A stretch of DNA of 64,000 nucleotides from Megalobrama amblycephala (taxonomy: Eukaryota > Chordata > Actinopteri > Cypriniformes > Xenocyprididae): positions 526,328 to 590,327 of the forward strand of contig NC_063046.1 in the NCBI RefSeq assembly GCF_018812025.1, given 5' to 3'. The position numbers and the translations under genes were made by a program. Position 1 is the first letter of the stretch. Each line of letters opens with the position of its first letter. Under the pieces are notes generated by a model. It searched no databases. It was given only the letters and a program-made list of their open reading frames with translations, and had not been told where the DNA came from. Positions 1 to 11,271 of the stretch are shown one piece after another.

Positions 1-786
1 AGTGGAACATCAAGCAGGTTCACCAACAACCTCCTTGCATTCACACAGTGCACTAAAATAAAGTGGCTGGAGTATTTAATTTTGACATTTAAATACTTAC
101 ATAACATTAAAAAATTATAAATAAAAAAATAAAAAAATAAGAATAATGCAAGCAGATGTGTCAATGTCTCATGCAGATCCCTTATAGGAAAGATGTTCCA
201 GTCAGGTTCACCAGGTCTTTAGTCAAATGTACACAAAATGTCAGGAAAATCAGTGGATTAGACCAGAAACAAAGCTTTGAGTTGAGCAGAAGATGACAAA
301 TTGACCTCAGTGATTCTCTACGACTTCAGATAAATTCTTGATCTTATCAGACAATAAAACGGCACAAACATGTATTTTTATCCACATGTACTGTAACTGA
401 ACACATGTTTAATGTCACTTACAACATATCTTTGATCTAGATTAGTTTGTTCATAGTTTTTTAAAGAAGAGGGCATCACACAACCTGTGTGTCGTCACAC
501 ATGATTCCATAAAGGTGATCTAAACGTCCAGGTTTATCTGTAAATCTGCTTTCTTTTTTTTTGCCAGTTTTTGTGGGTTTTCATTTTCAGATTCCCCTAA
601 TGTTGCACAAAATGAGATCACAAATGAGATCTTTTTAATTGTTTCTCTTCGGTAAATGGAGGGCATAAGACAACATTCTTTACTCAAGAACTCTAACATT
701 TCTCATCAGTTTGTTCCCAGATCTGCTATTCATATTCATTTTAGCTCAATACACAGCAAAATTACTTTCATCCTCAGTTTTTTAGT

Positions 787-1102
787 CTTGTTTTCCAGTA
801 CAAATATCAAAATATTCTTAAATTGAGATACATTTTCTAAGGAGCAAAACTACTTTAAGTTGATAAGTTGAAGACTTAATATGAAGTCTTGTTCACTGAA
901 AATTATCAAAATAAATTGAGTTGAAGCTTAAAACAAAAACAAATATCTGCCTATGGGGTTAGAAAAATCAGCTTAATTTAAAGGGAAAACAAGTTTATTT
1001 TTCTGACTCCATTGGCAGATATTTGTTCCTGTTTAAAAAATCACTCATTTTGCTTATGTATCTTGATTTAAGAATGTTTAGATATTTGTACTGGAAAACA
1101 AG
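787..1102. repeat. Short inverted-repeat MITE
   Basis: The left end reads CTTGTTTTCCAGTACAAATA and the right end is its reverse complement (ATATTTGTACTGGAAAACAAG within 1082-1102). The interior also folds back around AAATATCTGCC and GGCAGATATTT. A second, more diverged member lies at 1730-1977. Both occur again in copy A2 at about 32946-33261 and 33888-34135. No transposase ORF is present and the superfamily is not clear. Confidence 0.7.
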
Positions 1103-1189
1103 TAATTATTTATTTATTTATTTATTTTTATTTATTTTTTTTTCCCCTGAAGGAATTTTGTAAAGTTGATACTCAATGAATTCCTGAGA

Positions 1190-1197
1190 TATATAAG
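1190..1197 (+). promoter_or_regulatory. TATA box of lectin A1
   Basis: A TATATAAG motif lies about 275 bp before the donor of the 5' untranslated exon and about 890 bp before the start codon. The same motif is at about 33349-33356 in copy A2. The transcription start, expected some 25-30 bp downstream, is inferred and not seen directly. Confidence 0.45.
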
Positions 1198-1616
1198 AGC
1201 AATTCTACAGTTCTCTTGGCTCTTTTGTCTTTTTGTGACTTTATTGAAGTACCAAACACCAGCTGTCTTTACCCAGCCTGTCAGTATTTTCCATTGCATG
1301 ACCTCATTTAATGTGTTTTGAATAATAGGCTTCATGTTTCAAGCAAATTAAGGATGAAAATCAGTCTGTCATTCAGAAGGGTCGTGAAGCAAACAAGAAG
1401 ACCAGAAAGCAAGAAAAAGCAGAACCAAAGTAGTCAGAGTGCTTTAACAGATCTGAGTTCAGCACAACAGGTGAGTCAGAAACTTTTCTCAATTTTTTAT
1501 CAACAGTTCACAAGTTGCTTTCTAGAAAAGATATCTGAACATGCTTCAAACAAGACACATTATTATTAAGGCTTGTCTTCATATTTTGATACTGCATTAA
1601 AAATCTTTCGATGATT

Positions 1617-1665
1617 ACATTTATTCATTTAGCAGACGCTCTTATCCAAAGTGACTTACAAATGA
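1617..1665 (+). repeat. Fish LINE/SINE tail fragment
   Basis: The ATTCATTTAGCAGACGCTCT ... ATCCAAAGTGACTTACAAA core is the widespread teleost 3' tail shared by L2-type LINEs and their SINEs. The paralogous copy is near 33775-33823. Confidence 0.7.
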
Positions 1666-2297
1666 TGAATAAAAATTTCTAAACATTCTTAAATCAAGAT
1701 GAGATGCAAATTGACAGAAGATAAAAGGTCTTGTTTTCTGAAAAATTTATTTAAAATTGAAGTGAGTTTGTGCTTTAAACCAGAACAAATATCTGCCAGT
1801 GAGGTCAGAAAAATCAACTTAAGATTATTTGTCTAACCTTGTTCTCATGAATCCGCTTAATTTATCAACTCACTTAATTTTGATCAATTCTCCAAAGAAA
1901 TAGTTCTGTGTCATTGTGCTTCTCCAGTAAATATATCTTGATTTAAGAACATTAGGATATTTGTACTGGAAAACAAGACAAAAATACGGAGGAAGAACTT
2001 TTGCATGCGTAACCTATTATGTTTAGGCATTATTTGAGTTCTTAGTTTGTCGATATTTGCTGTTGACAGGACAGAGTCATGGAGCAGAGGCTTCTCCCAT
2101 CCTCATGATCTGTGGCGTATACTGTGTTACAGGTGAGATAAAACTCTTCATGTAAACATACATCTGCTTTATGTTAGTAGCTCAGGGTATTTTATGCATC
2201 CTCATGCAGCAGGTATAGGGACCTACATAATATATATAGCATTTGCAATTGCATTTTAAATGGAAATTATAATAAGAAAAAATGCTATATTTTCAAG

Positions 2298-2672
2298 GCA
2301 CTTTAAATCCCTCTAAACTCATCTGCTTCGTGAATCAACCCAAGACGTTTGATGAGGCTCAACAGTACTGCCGAGACAATTACATTGATCTGGTGACTCT
2401 GTCGGACCGGGCAGAATTGGAGGAGCTCTTTGCTCTTGAAAACTTCACGTACACTGAATACGCCTGGATCGGACTGAAGAAAACGAGTCACTATCAGTGG
2501 CGTTGGGCTCTGGCTGATCAAGAGTTTTACAAGGAAGGAGAAACTGAATACAGAAACTGGGGACCAGGAGAACCAACTAACTACGGTGGTGAATATTGTT
2601 CAGTAATGGATGATAATGGGAAGTTTCGTGACACACAGTGTGAGCCGTCCAGGACATTTGTGTGCTACAATG
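2298..2672 (+). pseudogene. Lectin A1 exon 2, first C-type lectin domain
   Basis: The 375-nt exon is bounded by TTTTCAAG and GGTAATTA. It encodes a complete lectin fold with the conserved YC, WIGL and FVCYN landmarks. At the sugar site it has EPT rather than EPN, and KFRD where WND is usual, so classical calcium-dependent mannose binding is doubtful. The reading frame is open although the gene is disabled upstream. Confidence 0.85.
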
Positions 2673-2740
2673 GTAATTACTGGCCAGCCGTCACTGGTAT
2701 TGGATAATTTACATGTATGCATTTCTGTAGATGTGTATTA

Positions 2741-3174
2741 TGGAGCCACTAATGGTGAAGGCAAATAAAAGAGATGGGAGGAAACATTATATCTCAATGC
2801 TTCTCTTGAAAAACTTTTGCGTACTCCGAGAAACTGTGTGTTTGCTCACAAAACTTTTTGCGATGGAAATAAAATGAGGTTGGAGGAAAAATTGGTGTAG
2901 AAAGAATTGCTAGTAAATTTCACAATTAATTACAAAGAAATAGATTTTTTTTCTTAGTGTGAATTAAACACTGAAATTTTTAAACACGGAGCCTTGCAAA
3001 ACATTTGCATTTCCCTGAGAAACTTTGTGTTTGTGTTTGCGTTTTGCGTGCGAATGCAAATATTTTGTGGGCGAATGTTCTCGGAGGAATGCAAAATATT
3101 TACAAGGAAACGCAAAAGCATTTTTTTCCTCCCATCTGATATTTTTTTTCCATCATGTCCCTTTAGGGGCTCCA
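2741..3174. mobile_element. Mariner-like MITE with TA target duplication
   Basis: The ends TGGAGCCACTA and TAGGGGCTCCA are inverted repeats with one mismatch, flanked on each side by TA (2739-2740 and 3175-3176). It is 434 bp with no ORF. The copy in A2 is 34898-35357. It lies in the intron between the two lectin-domain exons and predates the A1/A2 duplication. Confidence 0.7.
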
Positions 3175-3179
3175 TAGGC

Positions 3180-3747
3180 TGCAGTATTTTTGATTAAACT
3201 TACTCCAAATATCTATTGGCGCGTCCAAAATTGTATATTGTCTGAGTAGGTACTATATTTGATTTTGAACTCACTTGGCGATCACTAGGAAAGTACACTC
3301 TATTTAGTATGAATAAGGGTAGTATGAATGAAATTCAGACATATTATATACTTTATACTGTCATGTGACATACCAGCGTCAGTTGTGTCGCTTGACTGCC
3401 ATCTTTCCCTCATGAGATACAAATGTTCGTCGAATGCGCACTTCAAAATCTCCTCAGAAGTACTTTTCGCCTACTGTTTTTCGAATATTATGTATTTGGA
3501 CTTGCTACTCTTTTCACGTATTGTTTTTCGCGTACTATATAGTAGGGAAGTATTCGATTTCAGACGCAGCCTACAACTTCAAAATCATTTTCACAGTCAA
3601 TCCCACTGCTTTTACAAGGGAACAACATGTTAATCAGGGGTGTTTATTTATGAGTGAACGCAAAAGCATTAAATGAGATATAATTTTTTTCTTCCATATT
3701 ATTTTCAATCACCATCTCGTAGCTTTTATCCAAAACAACTTATGATA
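3180..3747. other. Intron 2 of lectin A1, unresolved sequence
   Basis: No gene is supported. The stretch 3240-3560 (AGTAGGTACTATA ... ACTATATAGTAGG) has partly inverted ends and resembles a degraded MITE. The paralogous stretch is about 35415-35735. Confidence 0.4.
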
Positions 3748-3752
3748 AATTG

Positions 3753-5771
3753 TGTCACAGACACGTCAGGCTCCACCTCCCGTCAATACCCACGCACCCA
3801 ATCACCGGAATTCTAATCATCGCCACCTGCACATCATCAGCCACTTAACCCTCTGGAGTCTGAGGCTGATTTGGGGCCTGGAGAAGTTTTGACATGCCCT
3901 GACATTTGTGCTTTTTTCAGTTGTTCATAAACATATTAATGACACAAGTGTCATTACACTGTATTCAGCACAAACTAGGCTACCATAATATGTGAGGAAT
4001 ATGTGTGTACATGTTTGTGTTTTTGAAGGAATAACGTTTATGCGTGGTTACTGAAAAAACAAAAAACTTAAGTCACTTATATAAGGCCAATAAAAGTATA
4101 TTAAATCTGTGTTCACAAGACTTTTGGGTATTGAAGGTTGTAGACTACAGTTTTTGCTTCAAAATTATGTAAAAATTATGCTGACTACTCTTTCATTTAT
4201 AACAATATACTGATTTAGTTTTTGTAAGACACTTTTTGCCAAGAAACACGGTATGCGTGGAGGCGTGAATCTCCATGAATAATGGCTCATTCTCACCTGT
4301 GAAGACAAAAGAATTGAATAGTAATGACCTGAAAAGACTTGCATATTAATGAGGCATTTCAGTCAGGTAGGCTGTGAAAAAAAACTTCTGTGATGTCTCA
4401 AGCTCATCATGGTATATGAAACATACAGAAAAATTTTATTACAATATAAAATAATGGTTTTTATATTATACTTTAAAATATAATGTATTTCTGTGATGCA
4501 AAGAGTCTGAATATAGGCTTTTAGTTTAAAAGCATGCACATTTGGAGAAATATAGGATTCTCATATGTTTATGTCAATTTTCTATACAGAGGAGTTATTT
4601 TTTATTTAATATTCATTGTTATCTCTATGAGCGCTGGTGTTTGCAATTCATACTGCAGCCGGAGGGCGCTCTGTGCATTTTAGTCCACAAATTCACCTAA
4701 GAAGAAGACGATATTCCATGAATGGTGTTTACCAATTCATACTACAGCCGGAGGGCGCTAAAGAAACAAAAACTCACTTAAAACTTATCAATAGAAGAAA
4801 ACAAACAGGAATTTACTGCATGTCTTCCAGAGATCGCTAACCATGGCTTTTTCATCCAGATAAACAATTTTCAAGGCAATAAATACACGATTGAGATGAT
4901 GAATGCATGTGTTGTCTCTGAATTTGCGTCTGAATAGCGCTGGCTCCGTGGGCGTGGCCGCATTAGCGGATAATGAGCTGAATCACGGACTTCTGACATG
5001 GCTCTGTTTTCATACAGATTACATAAACACAGAAGGTTTGTTTTCGATTTGACTTACATGATTTAAAACCTGACATTTCAACGTTTTGTTAGACATAAGT
5101 ATGATTTTTTTGTGATTAGTATTCACTAAGTTACACTTCATTTTCTGAGAACTATCAGATTGGACTTCGTTCAGAGGGAGATGAGAGATCACGCATCATG
5201 TTAGTTTTCTTTATTTTACAAAAAGCACAACATTTTGTTTTTACTCTGAGTGTATACAAATAAAAGGAGATATTCTATAGTTTCAATTGATGTATTACTT
5301 ATGTCTCTATGACAAAAAATGACAGAGTATTTTAAGTCTGTTTTGCTGCAATGTGAAAAAAAACCTGCAAAACGCGCCGGCGTGTTTTTAGACCTCAGAG
5401 TGTTAATCACCAGCACTATTTAGCCCACACTCACACACACACCAGTTGTCCGGTCTCGTATGTAGTACAGACTCATGTATGCGAACCTCAAGGACTCTAC
5501 CTGCTACTTACCTGCTACCAGCGATCCCTATCGCTCCGTTGTCTCCAGTTCCCCTCCTGTGTTCCTCCTTCCGTGTGTGTGAGTGTTCCTCGTCAGCCAT
5601 TCTCCATCTCCTTGACTTCTACCTCCATCTGCAATCACAAGGACAGTATCAAACCTCTATCATCTCATTTGAATTCTCAATCTTCCATTTACTTACCTGC
5701 TCTTTGCTGTTTCTCAAATAAACCACCATACTTGCTTTTACCTCTGCCTCCGTGCCGTTTGTATCATAACA
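3753..5771 (+). repeat. Gypsy 5' LTR, interrupted
   Basis: The LTR is 3753-3848 plus 5407-5771 (461 bp) once the inserted TTAA element is removed. It matches the 3' LTR of 464 bp except for an extra 8 bp near 3790 and one fewer unit of an 11-bp repeat near 5510, plus a few substitutions. A CAAATAAACC polyadenylation motif lies near 5718. Confidence 0.95.
3849..5402 (+). mobile_element. TTAA-target non-autonomous DNA element, copy 1
   Basis: The 1554-bp insert is flanked by TTAA at 3845-3848 and 5403-5406. The 3' LTR has the uninterrupted sequence with a single TTAA, which proves the boundaries. Ends are CCCTCTGGAGTCTGAGG and, inverted, CACTCTGAGGTCT, an imperfect terminal repeat. A GC-rich palindrome around GCCGGCG sits about 25 bp inside the right end. 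No transposase is encoded. TTAA targeting points to piggyBac or Kolobok types. Other copies: 29497-31235, 45394-46853 and 53216-54675, all inverted relative to this one. Confidence 0.93.
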
Positions 5772-5807
5772 GAAGACCGGACCCGTAAAACACGGCTAGA
5801 GATCAGC

Positions 5808-8183
5808 ATGAGCCAACAAGACCCGTTCCAGGAGCTCGTGAGCGCGCTGCGCCGAGCACTCACTCCACCACAACCACCGTCACCAGCACCTGCCGCCGCT
5901 TCCCCAGTCACTTCTTCATTGCACTTTCCAACCCAGCACGCCAGTCCCATGGCCAGGCCGGCGCCCTACTCAGGATCGGCGGAGGATTGCAGCGGATTCC
6001 TCCTGCAATGTGAGCTGGTCCTGGAGATGCAATCGCAACTTTACCCCACTGACACCTCTAAAGTCGCATTTATCATCTCGCAGCTACAAGGTAAAGCTCT
6101 CCGTTGGGCAGACGCACTCTGGATTCAAAAGAACCCCGTGGTGAAATCCTATTCAGCCTTCGTCTCTCACTTCCGCAAAGTCTTTGGAAAACCCCTTTCG
6201 GATTCATCTGTCGGTGAGAAACTCTATAAATTAAAGCAAGGATCTAACGCTGTGAGTGACTATGCTTTGCAGTTCCGTACCCTGGCTTCCAGTAGCGGAT
6301 GGAATGAACAAGCCCTCATCACTTCCTTCCGCCAGGGGTTAGAACCAAAGTTGCGACTGCATCTCGCTGCATACGAGGACAACATCGGCCTCGAACGCTT
6401 CATCCAACTCGCCATCCTTGTGGGCACTCGTATGCAGTCGTGTCTTGAAAAGCACCAGGGCCAGCCACCTCTTCAACCTCTCCTCCGTCGGTCTGAACCC
6501 GTCAGCTCCCCAGAACCAGCCAGCGAACCTATGCAAGTTGAAAACTCCCGACTCACCCCTGCAGAACGACAATGCCGGCTGACCCTGAACTTATGCCTCT
6601 ACTGCGCCTCTCCCGGGCATGTACTCTCCGCATGCCCAACACGCCCTCCAAGACCTCTGATGAGTGCCATCCTTCCCTCTTTAATCCAGATGAAACCACT
6701 CACCACCGTTGTAACCCTTACTGCTGCCAATATGTCTGTTCCAGTTGTTGCGCTCCTCGATTCAGGGTCAGCCGGGAACTTCATCTCCGGGTCCCTCTGC
6801 CGTCAACTCAAGTTCAAAACCTCGCCTTCGCCTAGTATCTATCAAGCCCACTCCATTACCGGAAAACCCCAAGGCCGCAAAAAGATCACCCGATGTGCTG
6901 GTCCTCTACAACTCCGCATAGGCCTCCTTCATGTCGAGGATATCCATCTGCTGGTTCTGGAGGAATCCACCGCTGACGTGGTTCTAGGGCGCCCGTGGCT
7001 CGAACTCCACAGCCCAACCATCTCCTGGCGCACGGGCGAGATCCTGAAGTGGGGCGAACACTGTTTCTCGACCTGCCTCTCCGGGTTTCCTGTTCCTCCA
7101 TCTCCATGTTCCAAAGAAATCTCCATCTGTGCCACTTCCATTGAAAGCCCCATCGAGAAACGATCCATCGACATCCCAGCCTGTTACGCCCCCTTCAGCG
7201 ATGTCTTTTGCCCACAACGAGCCTCTAAGTTACCTCCACACCGGCCATGGGACTGCGCCATAGATCTGCTACCGGGTGAACCAGTGCCACGGGGAAGGAT
7301 CTACCCCCTATCTGTGCCGGAGGAGAAGGCCATGGAGGACTACATCGACGAGGCCCTCAAGCAAGGATACATCCGTCCGTCTACTTCCCCTGCTGCTTCC
7401 AGCTTCTTCTTCGTGGCCAAAAAGGACGGAGGCTTGCGGCCCTGTATTGATTACCGCTCACTCAACAAGATCACCATAAAGTTCCGTTACCCACTTCCCC
7501 TCGTCCCAGCGGCCCTGGAACATCTCCGTGGTGCCACTGTGTTCACTAAGCTGGACCTCCGCAGCGCGTACAACCTCATCCGGATACGCGAGGGGGACGA
7601 GTGGAAGACCGCCTTTGTCACGCCCACTGGCCATTATGAATACCTGGTCATGCCCTATGGACTAGTCAATGCCCACTCCGTATTCCAGGATTTCATTCAT
7701 GAGGTGCTCCGGGAGTTTCTCCATAAGTTTGTGCTGGTGTACATCGATGATATCCTCATCTACTCCCGGAGCCTGGCCGAACATCGCCACTACGTTGCGG
7801 AGGTCCTCAAACGCTTACGGCAGTTCCAGCTGTTCCTCAAGGCGGAAAAATGCTCCTTCCACCAGTCGTCCGTCCACTTCCTTGGATACTACATTGACCA
7901 CAGTGGCATCCGGATGGACGAGGGGAAGGTGGACGCCATCCGGTCCTGGCCCACTCCGACTACCATAAAAGAACTCCAACGCTTCTTAGGCTTCTCCAAT
8001 TTCTACCGCCGTTTCATCAAGGGCTACAGTTCCATCGTCTACCCACTCACCAACCTTCTACGCCATCAGCCCAAGTCTCTGTCCTGGTCCGAAGAAGCCA
8101 CACAAGCCTTTGAAGCCTTAAGGAAGCCTTCACCACCGCTCCCCTCCTCGTCCACCCTGATCCCAACCGGCCATTCATCGTAG
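5808..8183 (+). CDS. gag-pol: Gypsy gag-protease-RT polyprotein, N-terminal part
   Basis: The 791-codon frame starts 36 bp after the 5' LTR. Residues 1-250 are gag-like with a proline-rich start. A CCHC zinc knuckle lies at 263-276 (C263, C266, H271, C276). The aspartic protease motif [10 protein letters not shown] has its catalytic Asp at 318. The reverse transcriptase follows, with [19 protein letters not shown] and the catalytic YIDD at 645-648. The frame is lost near 8124, in a run after the thumb region, and RNase H continues in another frame at 8130 onward. The product would be a capsid and replication polyprotein of the retrotransposon, now truncated. Confidence 0.93.
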   Translation: MSQQDPFQELVSALRRALTPPQPPSPAPAAASPVTSSLHFPTQHASPMARPAPYSGSAEDCSGFLLQCELVLEMQSQLYPTDTSKVAFIISQLQGKALRWADALWIQKNPVVKSYSAFVSHFRKVFGKPLSDSSVGEKLYKLKQGSNAVSDYALQFRTLASSSGWNEQALITSFRQGLEPKLRLHLAAYEDNIGLERFIQLAILVGTRMQSCLEKHQGQPPLQPLLRRSEPVSSPEPASEPMQVENSRLTPAERQCRLTLNLCLYCASPGHVLSACPTRPPRPLMSAILPSLIQMKPLTTVVTLTAANMSVPVVALLDSGSAGNFISGSLCRQLKFKTSPSPSIYQAHSITGKPQGRKKITRCAGPLQLRIGLLHVEDIHLLVLEESTADVVLGRPWLELHSPTISWRTGEILKWGEHCFSTCLSGFPVPPSPCSKEISICATSIESPIEKRSIDIPACYAPFSDVFCPQRASKLPPHRPWDCAIDLLPGEPVPRGRIYPLSVPEEKAMEDYIDEALKQGYIRPSTSPAASSFFFVAKKDGGLRPCIDYRSLNKITIKFRYPLPLVPAALEHLRGATVFTKLDLRSAYNLIRIREGDEWKTAFVTPTGHYEYLVMPYGLVNAHSVFQDFIHEVLREFLHKFVLVYIDDILIYSRSLAEHRHYVAEVLKRLRQFQLFLKAEKCSFHQSSVHFLGYYIDHSGIRMDEGKVDAIRSWPTPTTIKELQRFLGFSNFYRRFIKGYSSIVYPLTNLLRHQPKSLSWSEEATQAFEALRKPSPPLPSSSTLIPTGHSS

Positions 8184-9440
8184 AGGTAGACGCATCTACC
8201 ACAGGAGTGGGAGCGGTACTTTCACAGCAGCAGGGGCAACCAAGTAGACTCCATCCATGCGCCTTCTTCTCCCGCAAGCTCAACCCGGCGGAGGTCAACT
8301 ATGACATCGGTGACCGCGAACTCCTGGCCGTCAAGCTCGCGTTGGAGGAATGGAGGCATTGGCTGGAGGGAGCCAAACACCCCTTCCAAGTTCTAACTGA
8401 CCATAAAAACCTGGAGTATCTTAAAGCTGCTAAAAGATTAAACCCCCGACAAGCCCGCTGGGCCATGTTCTTTTCAAGATTCGATTTCACCATCTCCTAT
8501 CGTCCCGGCTCCAAGAACCTCAAGGCTGACGCCTTATCCCGTCTCCATGCTCCTGATGAGAAGTCTGAAGCTCCTGAAACCGTCCTCCCAGAAACCATCT
8601 TTGTGAGTCCCATCCAATGGTCTGAAAAGACTCTGCCCTCCTCCAATGCCTCCTCCAACACTCCGCCGGGTTGCCCTCAAGGTCTCCAGTACATCACCAG
8701 AGCACGACGCACTCAACTCATCCACGCAGCTCACTCATCACTTGGCACTGGTCACCCGGGGGTCAATGGAACCCTCTTGCTGCTTAAAGCACGCTTCTGG
8801 TGGCCCAACTTGGCCAGGGATGTCAGAAGGTACGTGCAGGGCTGCAGGGAGTGCGCCATCTCGAAGAGCTCTCGTCATCTGCCGGCCGGCAAGCTCCATC
8901 CTCTGTCCGTTCCTGAGCGACCATGGTCACACCTGGGAGTTGACTTTGTGACGGATCTCCCACCTTCTGATGGTCAAACCTGCATACTCGTGGTAGTGGA
9001 TAGATTCTCCAAGGCCTGCCGGCTGATCCCTCTCCAAGGTCTACCTACCGCTCTCACTACTGCTGAATTAATGTTCAACCACATCTTCCGCTACTATGGA
9101 ATCCCCGAGGACATTGTATCTGACAGGGGCCTCCAGTTCATCTCCCGAGTCTGGAAGGCCTTTTTGTCGCTCCTGGGTGTGACCGTCAGCCTATCGTCGG
9201 GATACCACCCTCAGACGAACGGGCAGACGGAACGGAAAATCCAAGAGATCGGCCGCTTCCTGCGTACCTTCTGTCACGGCCACCAGGACTCCTGGAACCA
9301 GTACCTGGGTTGGGCCGAGTACGCCCAGAACTCTCTCCGTCAACCTTCCACCGGATTAACACCTTTTCAATGCGTACTCGGCTACCAACCCCCATTGTTC
9401 CCCTGGGACGGGGAACCCTCCAACGTTCCTGCCGTTCGAC
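8130..9440 (+). pseudogene. pol: Gypsy RNase H and integrase part, frameshifted
   Basis: This continues the polyprotein in a different frame from 5808-8183; the open frame from its first ATG is 8207-9694, but the segment past about 9440 reads out of frame. It holds RNase H ([25 protein letters not shown]), the integrase zinc-binding HHCC region at about 8720-8870, and the integrase core with [17 protein letters not shown] and [10 protein letters not shown] supplying the D, D and E. Around 9436 the frame shifts back. Confidence 0.9.
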
Positions 9441-10154
9441 TGGTTCCGGGAGAGCGAGAGGGTGTGGGACTCAGCCCACCATCAGTTGCAGAGGGCCCTG
9501 CGCAGACGCAGGATGACAGCCGACCTTCGTCGCTCCAACGCTCCCAACTACCAACCTGGGCAGAAGGTCTGGCTGTCGACAAGGGACATCAGACTGCGTC
9601 TGCCATGCAAGAAGCTGAGTCCCCGCTTCATTGGCCCGTTCACCATCCTTCAGCAGATCAACCCCGTCACGTATCGTCTTCAGCTTCCTCCTGAATATAA
9701 GATTCATCCCACTTACCACGTGTCTCTACTCAAACCTCACCACCCTTCCTTCTCTCCTTCCACAGAGCCTGACGTGACAGCCGCCGAGCCCCCCCTTCCA
9801 CTTCTTCTGGAGGATGGGACTGCTTACGAGGTTCGGGAAATTCTGGACTCCCGGCGCCGTGGTGGTCTCCTGGAATACCTCGTCGACTGGGAGGGCTACG
9901 GGCCAGAGGAGCGGTCGTGGGTCCCGCGGAACGACATCCTTGATCCCAACCTGCTACAAGCCTTCCACTCCAGCCACCCGGACAGACCTGCCCCACGCCC
10001 TCGAGGTCGGCCACCACGACGTCGGGGTCCTCGGCCCTCAGGAGCGGGCCGTGGGAGGGGGGGTACTGTCACAGACACGTCAGGCTCCACCTCCCGTCAA
10101 TACCCAATCACCGGAATTCTAATCATTGCCACCTGCACATCATCAGCCACTTAA
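9440..10154 (+). pseudogene. pol: Gypsy integrase C-terminus and chromodomain
   Basis: The open frame from its first ATG is 9462-10154. It contains the integrase C-terminal GPFTIL and YHVSLLKP motifs and then a chromodomain ([27 protein letters not shown]) at about residues 122-165. A basic, proline- and arginine-rich tail follows and the frame runs into the 3' LTR. A chromodomain at the integrase end is diagnostic of chromoviruses and is known to steer integration to marked chromatin. Confidence 0.9.
10051..10066 (+). promoter_or_regulatory. Polypurine tract
   Basis: GTGGGAGGGGGGGTAC lies directly before the 3' LTR, where plus-strand priming is expected. Confidence 0.75.
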
Positions 10155-10530
10155 TCACCAGCACTATTTAGCCCACACTCACACACACACCAGTTGTCCG
10201 GTCTCGTTTGTAGTACAGACTCATGTATGCGAACCTCAAGGACTCTACCTGCTACTTACCTGCTACTTACCTGCTACCAGCGATCCCTATCGCTCCGTTG
10301 TCTCCAGTTCCCCTCCTGTGTTCCTCCTTCCGTGTGTGTGAGTGTTCCTCGTCAGCCATTCTCCATCTCCTCGATTTCTACCTCCATCTGCAATCACAAG
10401 GACAGTATCAAACCTCTATCATCTCATTTGAATTCTCCATCTTCCATTTACTTACCTGCTCTTTGCTGTTTCTCAAATAAACCACCATACTTGCTTTTAC
10501 CTCTGCCTCCGTGCCGTCTGTATCATAACA
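10067..10530 (+). repeat. Gypsy 3' LTR
   Basis: It is 464 bp, TGTCACAG to CATAACA, with a CTATTTAG TATA-like motif near 10164 and CAAATAAACC near 10475. It is uninterrupted and so gives the reference for the TTAA insertion in the other LTR. Confidence 0.95.
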
Positions 10531-10683
10531 AATTGCTTTCCATATTATTTGTTTGAATAAAAGAAGCTTTTGTGTAACTGCTTTGACTAATAACATCTGC
10601 TGACTACATTTAAACTTTGAGTTCATGAAATGGTGTTGTTAGCACTATGCAAATTCAACTCTACTCTTTTTTTTATCTTCAAG

Positions 10684-11022
10684 GTCAGAATTATAATGAA
10701 CACAAATACAATTACATTAATGAGCCAAAGCCATGGAGAGAAGCTCAGAGATACTGCAGACAGTTTCACACAGATCTGGTCAGCGTGAGGAACCAGGACG
10801 AGAACCTTCAGGTCCAGCAGCTCATTCCTGCAGGACAAGTCACATATATCGGCCTGTTCCAAGACGCTTTCGCATGGTCCGATAACAGCACATCTTCCTT
10901 CAGAAACTGGGACTCTGCTCAACCGGATGGATCAGGAGAATGTGTGGCACAACATTTACAAGATCACAGACTGTGGGATGATCAGAACTGTGGCAGTCCA
11001 AGACTTTTCATCTGCTATGCGA
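10684..11022 (+). pseudogene. Lectin A1 exon 3, second C-type lectin domain
   Basis: The 339-nt exon is bounded by TATCTTCAAG and GTGAGTGTG and is open throughout. The domain shows WREAQRYC, YIGLF, a QPD motif (galactose type in known lectins) and LWDD in the WND position. It differs from its A2 twin by a handful of residues. No further exon follows; 11163 onward is unrelated to A2. Confidence 0.85.
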
Positions 11023-11271
11023 GTGAGTGTGTTTTTCCATGTCTGATGTGTTGTGGCTGGTCTGTTAGGTACCGCGTCCAAACCAGTAGCTGTGCAACAC
11101 CATACACCAACACCAACAGTAAAATACCACAGTAAAGATAGTTTGTGGTTTAAAATTCAGATATTATTTGGATGTCATACTTCATGATCTGTGAATTCAG
11201 GTGATGTGCTCCTCTGGTGAGAAATCTGCTTTATTCATAGCAACTCTTAATTTTTATAATAATAAGATGAT

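Larger units (their letters stand above)
1..3752. repeat. Segmental duplication copy A1, left part
   Basis: This stretch is nearly identical to 32160-35930, offset about 32159, and continues after the gypsy element at 10531-11162, which matches 35931-36546. Base 1 of the window already lies inside the duplication, so the left boundary is not visible. Differences are sparse single bases and short indels. It carries the promoter, 5' untranslated exon and first two coding exons of a lectin gene. Confidence 0.95.
3753..10530 (+). mobile_element. Ty3/gypsy chromovirus retrotransposon
   Basis: The element is bounded by LTRs that begin TGTCACAG and end TATCATAACA, with a 5-bp target duplication AATTG at 3748-3752 and 10531-10535. 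Copy A2 shows the empty site with a single AATTG at 35926-35930, so insertion came after the A1/A2 duplication. Internal order is gag, protease, reverse transcriptase, RNase H, integrase and chromodomain, with no env. The reading frame is broken twice, near 8124 and near 9436, so this copy is not autonomous. Its LTR carries an unrelated TTAA element. It is more GC-rich than the flanking AT-rich DNA. Confidence 0.97.
1190..11022 (+). pseudogene. C-type lectin A1, broken copy (mannose-receptor-like)
   Basis: This is the paralogue of the intact gene at 34237-39421. A 5' untranslated exon ends at 1470 (CACAACAG then GTGAGT). Coding exon 1 is 2079-2132, exon 2 is 2298-2672 (first lectin domain) and exon 3 is 10684-11022 (second lectin domain), all with GT-AG borders in phase 1. 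Exon 1 is one base shorter than its twin, which shifts the signal peptide out of frame to a stop ten codons in. The two 3' exons seen in A2 are absent; homology stops near 11162. A gypsy element of 6.8 kb sits between exons 2 and 3. The domain exons are still open, so decay is recent. A downstream start at 2282 could give an unsecreted fragment but has no support. Confidence 0.85.

Noticed and set aside
1132..1335. 67-codon minus frame (and its twin at 33291-33494)
   Set aside because: It crosses an ATTT microsatellite and the promoter of the lectin gene on the other strand. It exists twice only because of the duplication.
1318..1569. 83-codon plus frame before lectin A1
   Set aside because: It overlaps the 5' untranslated exon and reads through its GTGAGT donor; composition is not protein-like. 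The A2 twin differs in length by a frameshift.
10194..10556. 120-codon plus frame and relatives at 5446-5788
   Set aside because: These lie inside the two LTRs and repeat in both; they are LTR sequence, not genes.
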